From positions 1-64,000 of the forward strand of contig DAOUJL010000057.1 of assembly GCA_034422735.1 (NCBI GenBank): a stretch of DNA of 64,000 bases, given 5' to 3'. The first letter of the stretch is position 1, and every line of letters starts with the position of its first letter. Shown here in pieces: positions 42,853-51,050 of the stretch. The position numbers and the translations under genes were made by a program. The stretch is from CATOSD01 sp034422735 (GTDB lineage: Bacteria; Chloroflexota; Dehalococcoidia; Lucifugimonadales; CATOSD01). The notes under the pieces were generated by a model that saw only the letters and a program-made list of their open reading frames with translations, made no database searches and was not told where the DNA came from.

Positions 42853-44046
42853 CTACTCGTCCGTAGCGCGCGCGGCGGGCAGGTAGTCGGCGCCAGTGAA
42901 GCCATCGAACCGGTCGGGCAGGAACTCCGTCATATCCGACACGACCCACGTCGACCCGCGGCGCACATAGTCCGCGATGATGCGGCCCGTGGCCGGCCCG
43001 AGATGTATGCCCTTGGTGGCGTGGCCCGTGGCCAGCAGGACGTTGTCGATGCCAGGAACGGGGCCGATCATGGGCCTGCCGTCCGGGCTGAGCGGCCGGG
43101 ACCCGGCGAGTTGCTGCACCAACTCCGCGCGCTCCAGGTCCGGGAAGATGTCCACGGCTCGCTGGAGCAACTCCAGCCGAGCGGTCCCGGTTGGCCGGCG
43201 GTCGAACTCCTCGCCCAGGAACAGATCCCTCCGGTCGTAGTCCCGGCCCCCTGTGCTGCCCACGCTGGTGTAGCCGTCCATCCGGCTGATCATGTGGCCG
43301 CGCCTCGGCGAGCTGATGAGCACCGGTAGCGGCTCGCCGGGATAGCTCAGCAACAGCCGCTCGCCCTTCATCGGGCGGACGGGGACCGGGAATCCCAGCC
43401 AGGGAGTGAACGCCCGGCTCCAGGTGCCGGCGGCCACGACCACGGCGCCGCAGCGTATGTCCTCTGATGCGGTCTTCACGCCCGCGATAGCGGAGCCGTG
43501 CTTGACGAGGCCGGTCACCTCGCGGTACAGCATGTCGGCGCCAAGAAGCTCCGCGCCGCGCGCCAGCGCCAGGTTGAGCCGGTAGCTGTCGAGCTGCGCC
43601 GACTCGTCCTCGTACACCGCTCCAACGATGGAGGGGCTGAGGCGCGGCTCGATGGCGTGGACCCCCCAGGCGTCGATCCAGCGCATCGAGACGTGGGGCC
43701 GCTGCCACTCCATGAAGCCCTTGATGAGGTCGGCCTCGTCATCGTCCAGCGCCAACCGGAGAGACGGTCTGCGCTGGTACAGCAGGTCCATGTCCGTCGC
43801 GTCCTCCAGCTCAGGGACCAGCCGCTTGAACTCGTTGAAGGAGGCGCGGGCGAGCTCGAACGAAGGACCCGGCGCGAACTCGGCCCCCAGCAGGCCCAGC
43901 GATCCGGTGGCGTGCGCTGAGGCCCCGCTGCCGATAGCCTCCCGCTCCAGCACGGTCACGCTGAGCCCTTCCCTCGCAAGGTAGTAGGCGACCGAGCAGC
44001 CGACCACGCCGGCGCCGATCACGACCACGTCCGCGCTGTTGCTCAT
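42853..44046 (-). CDS. FAD-dependent amino acid oxidase/dehydrogenase (DadA-like)
   Basis: 397-residue DAO-fold flavoenzyme. VVIGAGVVGCSVAYYLAREGLSVTVLE binds FAD, VVVAAGTWSRAFTPWLG is the central FAD contact, and LLATGHATKGIHLGPATGRIIADYV is the C-terminal FAD motif. Relatives oxidise glycine, sarcosine or D-amino acids. It is the last gene of the ureABC-hyuAB operon, 12 bases after hyuB, so it may oxidise the amino acid released from the ureide. No covalent-flavin Cys motif is evident. Confidence 0.88.
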   Translation of the reverse strand: MSNSADVVVIGAGVVGCSVAYYLAREGLSVTVLEREAIGSGASAHATGSLGLLGAEFAPGPSFELARASFNEFKRLVPELEDATDMDLLYQRRPSLRLALDDDEADLIKGFMEWQRPHVSMRWIDAWGVHAIEPRLSPSIVGAVYEDESAQLDSYRLNLALARGAELLGADMLYREVTGLVKHGSAIAGVKTASEDIRCGAVVVAAGTWSRAFTPWLGFPVPVRPMKGERLLLSYPGEPLPVLISSPRRGHMISRMDGYTSVGSTGGRDYDRRDLFLGEEFDRRPTGTARLELLQRAVDIFPDLERAELVQQLAGSRPLSPDGRPMIGPVPGIDNVLLATGHATKGIHLGPATGRIIADYVRRGSTWVVSDMTEFLPDRFDGFTGADYLPAARATDE

Positions 44047-44058
44047 GTGCCCGCCTTC

Positions 44059-45909
44059 CTACCGTGGCATGTTACGCTCGATCCAGCGCCGCTCCTCTTC
44101 CTCGTCGTCGAAGTAGAAGAAGCGATGAAACAGCCTGGGCTGCTCCCGCACCCGCCGCAGATCCCTGCGAAGGGCCAAGCTACCCGGTGCGTCCGCCCTC
44201 AGCGTGTCGGGGTCGATTGCGACGCCGTACTCCGTGCGCGCCGACTCCGGCGACACGAAGCCGCCGCGCACGTCCCTCTCGACCAGGTGAATCTCGCGCT
44301 CGAGCGGATCGCCCCAGCCGCCCCCTCCGGCGGTGTGGATTCGCACCAGGTCGCCCGCCTGCCAGGGGTTGTCGTCCGAGAAGGGAGGGACGTCTCTTTC
44401 GTCCGTCTGTCCCGGGTTCAGGACCACCCTGGACGTGCCGCCCGCCTTGCCTCCGGCGACGCCCCACGCGGGGAAGCGGTTGTTCTCCACCCGCAGCCCG
44501 AACGTGCCCTCCGCCGCCAGCAGCCGCACGTCCCGGATGATGCCGCAGCCGCCGCGGTACTTGCCCGGCCCGCCGGAGTCTGGGTTGATGGCGTAGCGCT
44601 CCATCCGCAGCGGATACTCCACGTCCATGAACTCCGCCGGGTAGTTCTCGTTGTGCCGGCTGTACACGGCGTCGATGCCGTCCGCTCCGGTGCGCGCGCC
44701 GTGCCCCACGGCGATGCCGTCGCTGCACAGCAGCCACTCGCCCGTCTCCGGGTCGATCATCCGCCAGTAAGCGATCACGTACACCGCCATCGCCGCCATG
44801 GCATCGCCGCCGCTCGCCTTGGCCACCACCGCCCGGACGGCGTTCTTCAGCTTGGTGAAGGTGTGGGCGCGGCAGCCGAGCGCCGCGGGCCACTGCGGTT
44901 GCAGGATGCTGCCGGGCCGCAGCTTCACCTCGTCCACAGCCGCGAGCAGCCCCTGGTTCATCGTCAGCGACGGGTCGTACTGGTGGAAGTGTTGGCCGAA
45001 GTATGCGCCGATGGCGCCGTCGCTCGCCATGAAGTTGATCGAGCCGGGCGCCTGGTCGTCGCTGCCGGTCGCGTCCAGGGTGATGAGGTCGCCATTCCGG
45101 TTCAGCTCCAGGTGGAAGGAGTGCCACTCCGACCCGACGCCGTCGGTGTCCATGTAGTCACTGGTCGAGAAGCTGCCCTGCGGGATCGTGTCGAGCGTCT
45201 TGCGCCGAACGAACTCGGACGTCTCCCGCTGGTCCTGGCGGATGGCCGCGAGCGTGGTGGCCTTGCCGAACCGGGCAAAAATCTCCAGCACCCGCTCCTC
45301 GGCCCGCTGCGCCGCCGACATCAGCGCGCGGGTGTCGCCCTCCAGCAGGTCGGGGTAGCGGGAGTTGCGCAGGATGATGCGGTACGCCTCGTCGTTCAGC
45401 TTGCCGCGCTCGATTATCCTGATGGGAGGCACCAGCGTCCCGTCGTGGAAAATTTCCGTGTTGGCCGGGCCAATGCTGCCCGGACGCGAACCGCCCAGGT
45501 CCCAGAAGTGGGCGAAGGAGTGGCAGTAGGCCACAAGCTCCCCCTCGAAGAACACGGGCGAGATAAACACCATGTCGGGCGTGTGGCTGATGCTGCCGCG
45601 CGAGATGTACGGGTCGTTGTACCAGTACACGTCCCCGGCCCGCATCGTGTCCGGTGCGTAGAACTCCCACACGCAGCCGAGTATGTCGCTGCCCATCGTC
45701 TCGCCGTAGATCTCCTGCCCCTCGCTGTCCAGGAAGCTGACCGTGTAGTCCTTCTTCTCGCGTATGAAGGCGGACATGGCCGTGCGCTCGATTATCAGCT
45801 CGCACTCCAGCCGCGCCGACCGCAGCGAGCCGCGAATGAGCTGGAGCGTAATCGGGTCCACCGGCTTGGCTTGTGCGTCGACTTCGCCTTTGTCAGCGTC
45901 TTTCCGCAT
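44059..45909 (-). CDS. hyuB: hydantoinase B / oxoprolinase beta-type subunit
   Basis: 616-residue HyuB/AcxB-family subunit. YNDPYISRGSISHTPDMVFISPVF, HFWDLGGSRPGSIGP, LRNSRYPDLLEGD and the C-terminal GGPGKYRGGCGIIRD with GGGGWGDPLER are family blocks. With HyuA it forms an ATP-dependent hydrolase of cyclic amides such as N-methylhydantoin or 5-oxoproline (acetone carboxylase is a more distant relative). It follows hyuA by 18 bases. Confidence 0.92.
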   Translation of the reverse strand: MRKDADKGEVDAQAKPVDPITLQLIRGSLRSARLECELIIERTAMSAFIREKKDYTVSFLDSEGQEIYGETMGSDILGCVWEFYAPDTMRAGDVYWYNDPYISRGSISHTPDMVFISPVFFEGELVAYCHSFAHFWDLGGSRPGSIGPANTEIFHDGTLVPPIRIIERGKLNDEAYRIILRNSRYPDLLEGDTRALMSAAQRAEERVLEIFARFGKATTLAAIRQDQRETSEFVRRKTLDTIPQGSFSTSDYMDTDGVGSEWHSFHLELNRNGDLITLDATGSDDQAPGSINFMASDGAIGAYFGQHFHQYDPSLTMNQGLLAAVDEVKLRPGSILQPQWPAALGCRAHTFTKLKNAVRAVVAKASGGDAMAAMAVYVIAYWRMIDPETGEWLLCSDGIAVGHGARTGADGIDAVYSRHNENYPAEFMDVEYPLRMERYAINPDSGGPGKYRGGCGIIRDVRLLAAEGTFGLRVENNRFPAWGVAGGKAGGTSRVVLNPGQTDERDVPPFSDDNPWQAGDLVRIHTAGGGGWGDPLEREIHLVERDVRGGFVSPESARTEYGVAIDPDTLRADAPGSLALRRDLRRVREQPRLFHRFFYFDDEEEERRWIERNMPR

Positions 45910-45927
45910 GTAGTGGTCGCTCCTTCG

Positions 45928-47982
45928 TCAAGCCCGTCGCATGATGCAGTTGCCGTAGTCGTCGATCCTGCCCCGCCAGCCCGGGTCGATCACAACCGTG
46001 GAATCGACGTTCTCGAGAATGGCCGGCCCATCCACGGCAGAACCCGGCGCCAGCCTCGCTCGGTCGAAGATGTCGCACGGCACGAACCCACCAGCGTCCT
46101 CGAAGTACACCTCGCGCTTGCCCGTAAGCGCCTCGGCGGGTGCGCCAAGGTCGCCAGTGAGCCGCGCCATCCCGACCGAGTCCAGGTGTCCGAACGCGGT
46201 TACGCGCAGCGTCACTATCTCCACCGGCTGCTCCAGCGAGAACCCGAACAGCCGTCGGTGCTCCGCGTGGAAACGCTCGATGGTCGCGTCCAGCGCCGCA
46301 CGATCGACGGCGCGACCCGCGAACTCCGCCGTCACCTCGAATCCCTGGTGTGCGTAGCGCAGGTCCGCCGACCGCGTCAGCTCCCGCCGGTCCGCGGGAA
46401 CGGACTCGGCGTCCAGCCAGCGCACGGCCTCGTCCTCCAGGTCCCGGTACACCCGCTCCATGGCTGCGGCGTCGTAGTTGGGCGCCTTCTGGACCGAGGT
46501 CCTGGCGTAGTCGTTCTTGAAGTCGGCCACCAGCAGCCCGTACGCGGACGCGACGCCCGGACTCGGCGGCGCGATGACGGTGTCCATGTCCAGCAGTCGC
46601 GCCACGCCGATGGAGTGCATAGGCCCCGCGCCGCCGAACGCCACCAGCGCGAAGTCGCGCGGGTCGTGGCCGCGCTCCACGCTGACGTTCCGGATGGCGC
46701 CCATCATGTTGTAGTTGACGATCTGCAATATGCCGTGCGCCGCGCGGTGCAGGTCCAGCCCCAACGGCGAGGCGATCTTCTCCCGTATCGCTGCCCTTGC
46801 CGCCTCGACATCCAGCGTAAGCGCGCCGCCCGCGATGGTGTCGTCGATGCGGCCCAGCACCAGGTTCGCGTCCGTGACCGTCGGCTCGGTCCCACCCAGG
46901 CCGTAGCACACCGGGCCGGGCGCGGCCCCCGCGCTGCGCGGCCCCACGCTCAGGTTGCCCGCGGCCGTCAGCCAGGCGATGCTGCCGCCGCCCGCGCCGA
47001 TGGTGGCGATGTCCAGCATCGGAAGCTGCACCGGCCAGTCGCCCAGCCTGCCGTTCAGCGTCACGGTGGGCGTGCGCCTGCTGACCAGCGACACGTCGGT
47101 GCTGGTGCCGCCCATGTCGAACGAGATGCAGTCCTCGACGCCGGTGCTCCGCGCCACGTCGATGGCGGACATCACCCCCGCCGCCGGGCCGGACAGCGCC
47201 GTGTACACCGGCTGCCGGATGGCCGTGTCCGCGCCGATCACGCCGCCGTTGGACTTCATGATGAGCAGCGGCGCTTCCACGCCCAGCGCCCGCAGCTCCC
47301 TGTCCAGGTTCTCGATGTAGCCGCTCACCCGCGGCATGACGTAGGCGTTGAGCACTGTGGTGATCGTGCGCTCGTACTCGCGGAACACCGGCAGCACCTC
47401 GGACGACAGCGACAGGTGCGCGTTCGGCAGGCCTTCCAACACCAGCTCCCGCGCGCGCCGCTCGTGCGCGGGGTTGGCGTAGGAGTGGTTCAGCGAGACC
47501 GCGATGGACTCGATGCCCTCCGACCGGAAGCGCTCCGTCGCCGAGCGCACCGCCTCCTCGTCGAGGTCCGACAGCGCCGAGCCGTCGAACGCGGTGCGCC
47601 CCGGCACTTCCAGCACGCGCTCCGGCGGCACCGGGCGCTCCGGCTTGACCCATACGTGCGGATTGGCCATCCGGTCCATGCTGTGCCGCCCGATCTCCAG
47701 CACGTACTTGAACCCCTCGGACACCAGCACGCCGACCGGCGTGCCCTTGCCCTCCAGGATGGCGTTGGTAGCGATGGTGGTGCCGTGGAAGATGCGCCGC
47801 ACCTGGGAGTGGGCCACGCCGTTCGCCTCCAGTATGCGGGAGATGCCCGCGATGAAGCCGCGCGACGGGTCGTCGGGCGTGGAGGGCGTCTTGTGCAGCC
47901 GGAACTCGCCGCTGGCCAGGTTCAACAGCACGACGTCGGTGAAAGTGCCCCCCACGTCGACCGCGAGGGCGTAGTCATCCAT
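45928..47982 (-). CDS. hyuA: hydantoinase A / oxoprolinase alpha-type subunit
   Basis: 684-residue HyuA-family subunit with an actin-like ATPase fold: AVDVGGTFTDVVLLN at residue 7, FHGTTIATNAILEGKG, LIMKSNGGVIG, LSGPAAGVMSA, SFDMGGTSTDVSLV, IGAGGGSIAWL and GPVCYGLGGTEPTVTDANLVLGR. ATP drives ring opening of hydantoin-like or oxoproline-like substrates together with HyuB. ATG 47982 overlaps the upstream deoxyribosyltransferase-like gene by 8 bases. Confidence 0.93.
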   Translation of the reverse strand: MDDYALAVDVGGTFTDVVLLNLASGEFRLHKTPSTPDDPSRGFIAGISRILEANGVAHSQVRRIFHGTTIATNAILEGKGTPVGVLVSEGFKYVLEIGRHSMDRMANPHVWVKPERPVPPERVLEVPGRTAFDGSALSDLDEEAVRSATERFRSEGIESIAVSLNHSYANPAHERRARELVLEGLPNAHLSLSSEVLPVFREYERTITTVLNAYVMPRVSGYIENLDRELRALGVEAPLLIMKSNGGVIGADTAIRQPVYTALSGPAAGVMSAIDVARSTGVEDCISFDMGGTSTDVSLVSRRTPTVTLNGRLGDWPVQLPMLDIATIGAGGGSIAWLTAAGNLSVGPRSAGAAPGPVCYGLGGTEPTVTDANLVLGRIDDTIAGGALTLDVEAARAAIREKIASPLGLDLHRAAHGILQIVNYNMMGAIRNVSVERGHDPRDFALVAFGGAGPMHSIGVARLLDMDTVIAPPSPGVASAYGLLVADFKNDYARTSVQKAPNYDAAAMERVYRDLEDEAVRWLDAESVPADRRELTRSADLRYAHQGFEVTAEFAGRAVDRAALDATIERFHAEHRRLFGFSLEQPVEIVTLRVTAFGHLDSVGMARLTGDLGAPAEALTGKREVYFEDAGGFVPCDIFDRARLAPGSAVDGPAILENVDSTVVIDPGWRGRIDDYGNCIMRRA

Positions 47983-48442
47983 CCGCTTTGGCCCAGCGCG
48001 CCAGCGCCTTGTCCGGGTCAGCTATCTCCTCCACCGAGGTGTAGTAGTAGTCCCGCCAGCCCTCCTCCGGCATCCCTGTGAACAGCATCAGGTTGAGCGG
48101 GTACTCCTCGCTGTCGGTTGCGCGGCGGTGGTCGTCGCGAAACAGGAACGTCGGCTTGCCCAGCGCGATCGCCATGCCCAGCTCCACCATCACCCCCTCG
48201 TCCGGAGGCACGCCGTTCACCACCGCGAACGTGGCGTCCGAGTCCCTCACGTCGCGGTAGTCCCGCTGGCCTATCTCGTAAGCCCAGCCGGCCTGCGTAA
48301 AGTCGAGCTGGTTGTTGCGCGCGAACGGCTCCCACACCTCCAGGCCCAGCCCCTCCAACGCCGCGACAATGGGCGGCAGCAGCAGTTCCTTCTGCTGCGT
48401 CGAGAACCCGTAGGGATTCGCCAGGTAGATGGTCTTTGGCAT
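47975..48442 (-). CDS. nucleoside 2-deoxyribosyltransferase-like protein
   Basis: 155 residues from ATG 48442. IYLANPYGFS at the start, RDYRDVRDSDATFAVVNG and DEGVMVELGMAIALGKPTFLF with Glu87 in the nucleophile position match the NDT family, which cleaves or exchanges nucleobase-deoxyribose bonds. It joins ureC (26 bases) to hyuA (8-base overlap). Its presence suggests nucleobase-derived substrates for the operon. Confidence 0.85.
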   Translation of the reverse strand: MPKTIYLANPYGFSTQQKELLLPPIVAALEGLGLEVWEPFARNNQLDFTQAGWAYEIGQRDYRDVRDSDATFAVVNGVPPDEGVMVELGMAIALGKPTFLFRDDHRRATDSEEYPLNLMLFTGMPEEGWRDYYYTSVEEIADPDKALARWAKADG

Positions 48443-48468
48443 TCGCTCTCGTCTTTCCGGCCCGCCCG

Positions 48469-50145
48469 CTACGCCAGGTTGTACAGGCGGCTCAGCGGCA
48501 CCTCCGCCACCGGGCTGGACGTGACCACGCTCCCGTCCACGCTTATCCGCCTGCTCTCCAGGTCCACCTCTATCGCGGGATTCAGGCTGTTTCCCACCAT
48601 GCTCCGCTTGGTCACGGTGCGCACGTTCTTCACCGGCAGCAGCTTGCGCCGCGTCCCCAGCCGCTTTCGGAGGCGCGAATCCAGCGACGCCCGCGACACG
48701 AAGAACGCGCTGAGCGAGGCCGGCGAGTTGCCCAGCGCGCCGAACGCCGGGCCGTATATGACCGGCTCGCTCTGCCTGATGGTCGCGTTGCCGTCGCCGG
48801 AAGGGGACCAGACGAACGTTCCGCCCTTTATCACTATCTCCGGCTTGACCCCGAAGAACGCGGGCCGCCACAGCACCACGTCCGCCATCTTGCCCGGCTC
48901 CAGCGAGCCCACGTAGGACGACACGCCGTGCGTAATGGCGGAGTTGATGGTGTACTTGGCCAGGTAGCGCAGAATGCGCTCGTTGTCGTGCTCCGGGTGC
49001 GTCGCCCCCCGCTCGCCCTTCATCTTGTGGGCGAGCTGCCAGGTCCGTGTTATCACCTCGCCGATGCGTCCCATGCCCTGCGAGTCCGAGTTGATTATGG
49101 GCACCGCGCCCAGGTCGTGCAGCACGTCCTCCGCCGCCATCGTCTCCCGCCGCAACCGCTCGTCCAGCGCCGCGGCCTCCGGCGGCGCGGCCACGTTGAT
49201 GTTGTGCACCTGCGCCGTCATGCTGTGGTGCTCTTCGTAGGTGCTGACCGTGTACGGAATCGTGGGCGTGGTGGACGACGTGATGATGTTGTTCACGCCC
49301 GCCAGCCTGATCAGGTCCGGCGCGTGCCCGCCGCCCGCGCCCTCGACGTGGTAGGCGTGGACCGCCCGCCCGCCTATCGCCTCGATGGTGTCGGACACCT
49401 GCATCGCCTCGTGCAGCCCGTCGGTGTGCAGCGCGACGGACACGTCGTACTCGTCCGCGACCCGCAGGCACGTGTCGATTACGTCGGGATACGCCCCCTC
49501 GTCCTCGTGGATCTTGAATCCCGCGGCCCCCGCCTCGATGCTCTCCACCATCGGCGACGGGTGGCTCGCGCTACCCCTCGCCTGCAACGCCAGGTTGACC
49601 GGGATGTTCTCGAACGACCGCAGCCAGCTCTGTATCGTGGCGCGCCCGGTGGTGTTGAGCCCCGCGCCGATGAGCGTCGTCAGCCCGGCGGCCAGCGCCA
49701 CGTCCATCAGCTTGGGGTTGTCTCCGAGATGGACGTGGCTGTCGACCCCGCCGGGCGTGGCGATGACACCGTCGCCCCGGTAGCCGACGGTGTTCGGCCC
49801 GATCACCAGGTCCACCCCGTCCATGATGTCGGGATTGCCTGCACGACCCACGCCCGTTATCACGCCATCCTTGATGCCGATGCTGCCCTTGAATATGCCC
49901 AGCACCGGGTCCATGACGATGGCGTTCAGGATGATGCTGTCGAGCTCGCTGTCCCTGGCGGGACGGTGCGAGTACATCATGCCTGTCCTGAGATTCTTGG
50001 CCCATCCGCCCATTATCTCGTTGCCGTAGTCCGTGTAGTCCCGCTCGATGAGCGCGAACAGGTCCGTGTCGCCCAGGCGCACCCGGTCGCCGGCGGTCGG
50101 GCCGTACATGGCCCCGTATCTCTCCCTGTCCATCTCAAACGGCAT
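48469..50145 (-). CDS. ureC: urease alpha subunit with altered flap
   Basis: 558 residues. All nickel ligands are present: His137 and His139 (DSHVH), Lys211 (GFKIHED, carbamylated), His240 (ALHTD), His266 (AYHVEG) and Asp354 (NSDSQ). The mobile flap, normally M-V-C-H-H-L, reads AQVHNI (Val313, His314, Asn315), so the flap Cys is lost while the catalytic His is kept. The region after DSHVH also lacks the common WICPQQ. GTG 50151 and ATG 50145 are possible starts; AGGTGAG suits the ATG. No ureD/E/F/G genes are in the window. Hydrolysis of urea is expected, but a shifted substrate range is possible. Confidence 0.9.
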   Translation of the reverse strand: MPFEMDRERYGAMYGPTAGDRVRLGDTDLFALIERDYTDYGNEIMGGWAKNLRTGMMYSHRPARDSELDSIILNAIVMDPVLGIFKGSIGIKDGVITGVGRAGNPDIMDGVDLVIGPNTVGYRGDGVIATPGGVDSHVHLGDNPKLMDVALAAGLTTLIGAGLNTTGRATIQSWLRSFENIPVNLALQARGSASHPSPMVESIEAGAAGFKIHEDEGAYPDVIDTCLRVADEYDVSVALHTDGLHEAMQVSDTIEAIGGRAVHAYHVEGAGGGHAPDLIRLAGVNNIITSSTTPTIPYTVSTYEEHHSMTAQVHNINVAAPPEAAALDERLRRETMAAEDVLHDLGAVPIINSDSQGMGRIGEVITRTWQLAHKMKGERGATHPEHDNERILRYLAKYTINSAITHGVSSYVGSLEPGKMADVVLWRPAFFGVKPEIVIKGGTFVWSPSGDGNATIRQSEPVIYGPAFGALGNSPASLSAFFVSRASLDSRLRKRLGTRRKLLPVKNVRTVTKRSMVGNSLNPAIEVDLESRRISVDGSVVTSSPVAEVPLSRLYNLA

Positions 50146-50147
50146 GA

Positions 50148-50519
50148 TCACTCACCTGCGCCGAGAAATCCGCGAGCGCGCGCCCGTTCCAGCGCCTCTC
50201 CCACCTGCGACCCCGACAGCCCGCCGTTCACGAAGCCCTGGTAGCCGTGCACCCGCCGCCCGCCGCCGATGTCCACGAGCCGCACGTCCACGACCTGCCC
50301 CGGCTCCCAGCGCACGCCGCCGCCCGACGGCACGTCGAGCCGCTTCCCGTAGGCCGCCCGCCTGTCGAATCGCAGCCGCTTGTTCACCTCGAAGAAGTGG
50401 TAGTGCGATGTCACGTATACCGGATACGGCGACGTGTTCTCCACGGACAGCGCCACCGCGTCCCGCCCCTCGTTGCAGGCTATGCTCCCTCCCGCGTACA
50501 CGACCTCTCCAGGTATCAC
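50148..50519 (-). CDS. ureB: urease beta subunit
   Basis: 123 residues, MIPGEVVYAGGSIACNEGR from GTG 50519 with GGAGGAGG 5 bases upstream; the open frame upstream of it is ureA in another frame. VTSHYHFFEVNKRLRFDR and GYQGFVNG are family blocks. A separate beta gene, not fused to gamma, as in most bacteria. Confidence 0.94.
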   Translation of the reverse strand: MIPGEVVYAGGSIACNEGRDAVALSVENTSPYPVYVTSHYHFFEVNKRLRFDRRAAYGKRLDVPSGGGVRWEPGQVVDVRLVDIGGGRRVHGYQGFVNGGLSGSQVGEALERARARGFLGAGE

Positions 50520-50535
50520 GTCTGCCTCCTCCCAT

Positions 50536-50838
50536 TCACCGTATCGGATTCCGCACGAACACGAGCTTGGTCCCGTCGGCGAAGCTCGCCTCCACACGTA
50601 TCGGATCCACCAGCTCGGCCACGCCCTCCATCACGTCCTCGCGGCTCAGCACCCTCGCGGCCATCTCCACGGTGTCCTGGTAGCTGTTGCCGTCCCTGGC
50701 GTACTCCATCACCTCGTCGCAGATGAGCGCCGTCGCCTCCGGGTGATTCAGCTTGAGCCCCCTCGCCCTGCGCCGTCGCGCAAGCTCGGCCGCGTTGAAG
50801 ATGGTCAGCCTGTCCAGCTCTCGTGGTGTAAGTCTCAT
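50536..50838 (-). CDS. ureA: urease gamma subunit
   Basis: Exactly 100 residues, the standard length: MRLTPRELDRLTIFNAAELA, LKLNHPEATALICDEVMEYARDG, FADGTKLVFVRNPI. ATG 50838. First gene of the ureABC-ndt-hyuAB-oxidase operon and divergent from the NCS2 permease gene; the 120 bases between them hold the regulatory region, in which I see no clear operator. Confidence 0.95.
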   Translation of the reverse strand: MRLTPRELDRLTIFNAAELARRRRARGLKLNHPEATALICDEVMEYARDGNSYQDTVEMAARVLSREDVMEGVAELVDPIRVEASFADGTKLVFVRNPIR

Positions 50839-51050
50839 TGCGCCCTCGCTGCTCTCGTGCGAATCCGCGTTCCGACTGCCGCCGCCCATTGTAACAGCAA
50901 GCCTGTGCGGACGCCGCACGGCGATGGTGTAGTATAGCGACACGTCCTCCGGTCCCCACAAATGTCGGAGTCGGACCGCTGCGCCAGAACGACCACATAC
51001 TCTTCGAGCCGGACGAGGCCAGTCCTCGTCTGCTGACGCTCGGCGCCGCG

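Noticed and set aside
44047..48081. Very long plus-strand open frame (over 1300 codons) opposite hyuA, hyuB and ndt
   Set aside because: It lies antisense to three recognisable genes, has no ribosome binding site and a composition of Arg/His/Val-rich text typical of high-GC shadow frames.
48436..50244. Long plus-strand frame opposite ureC
   Set aside because: Antisense shadow of a clear urease gene; no domain motifs.
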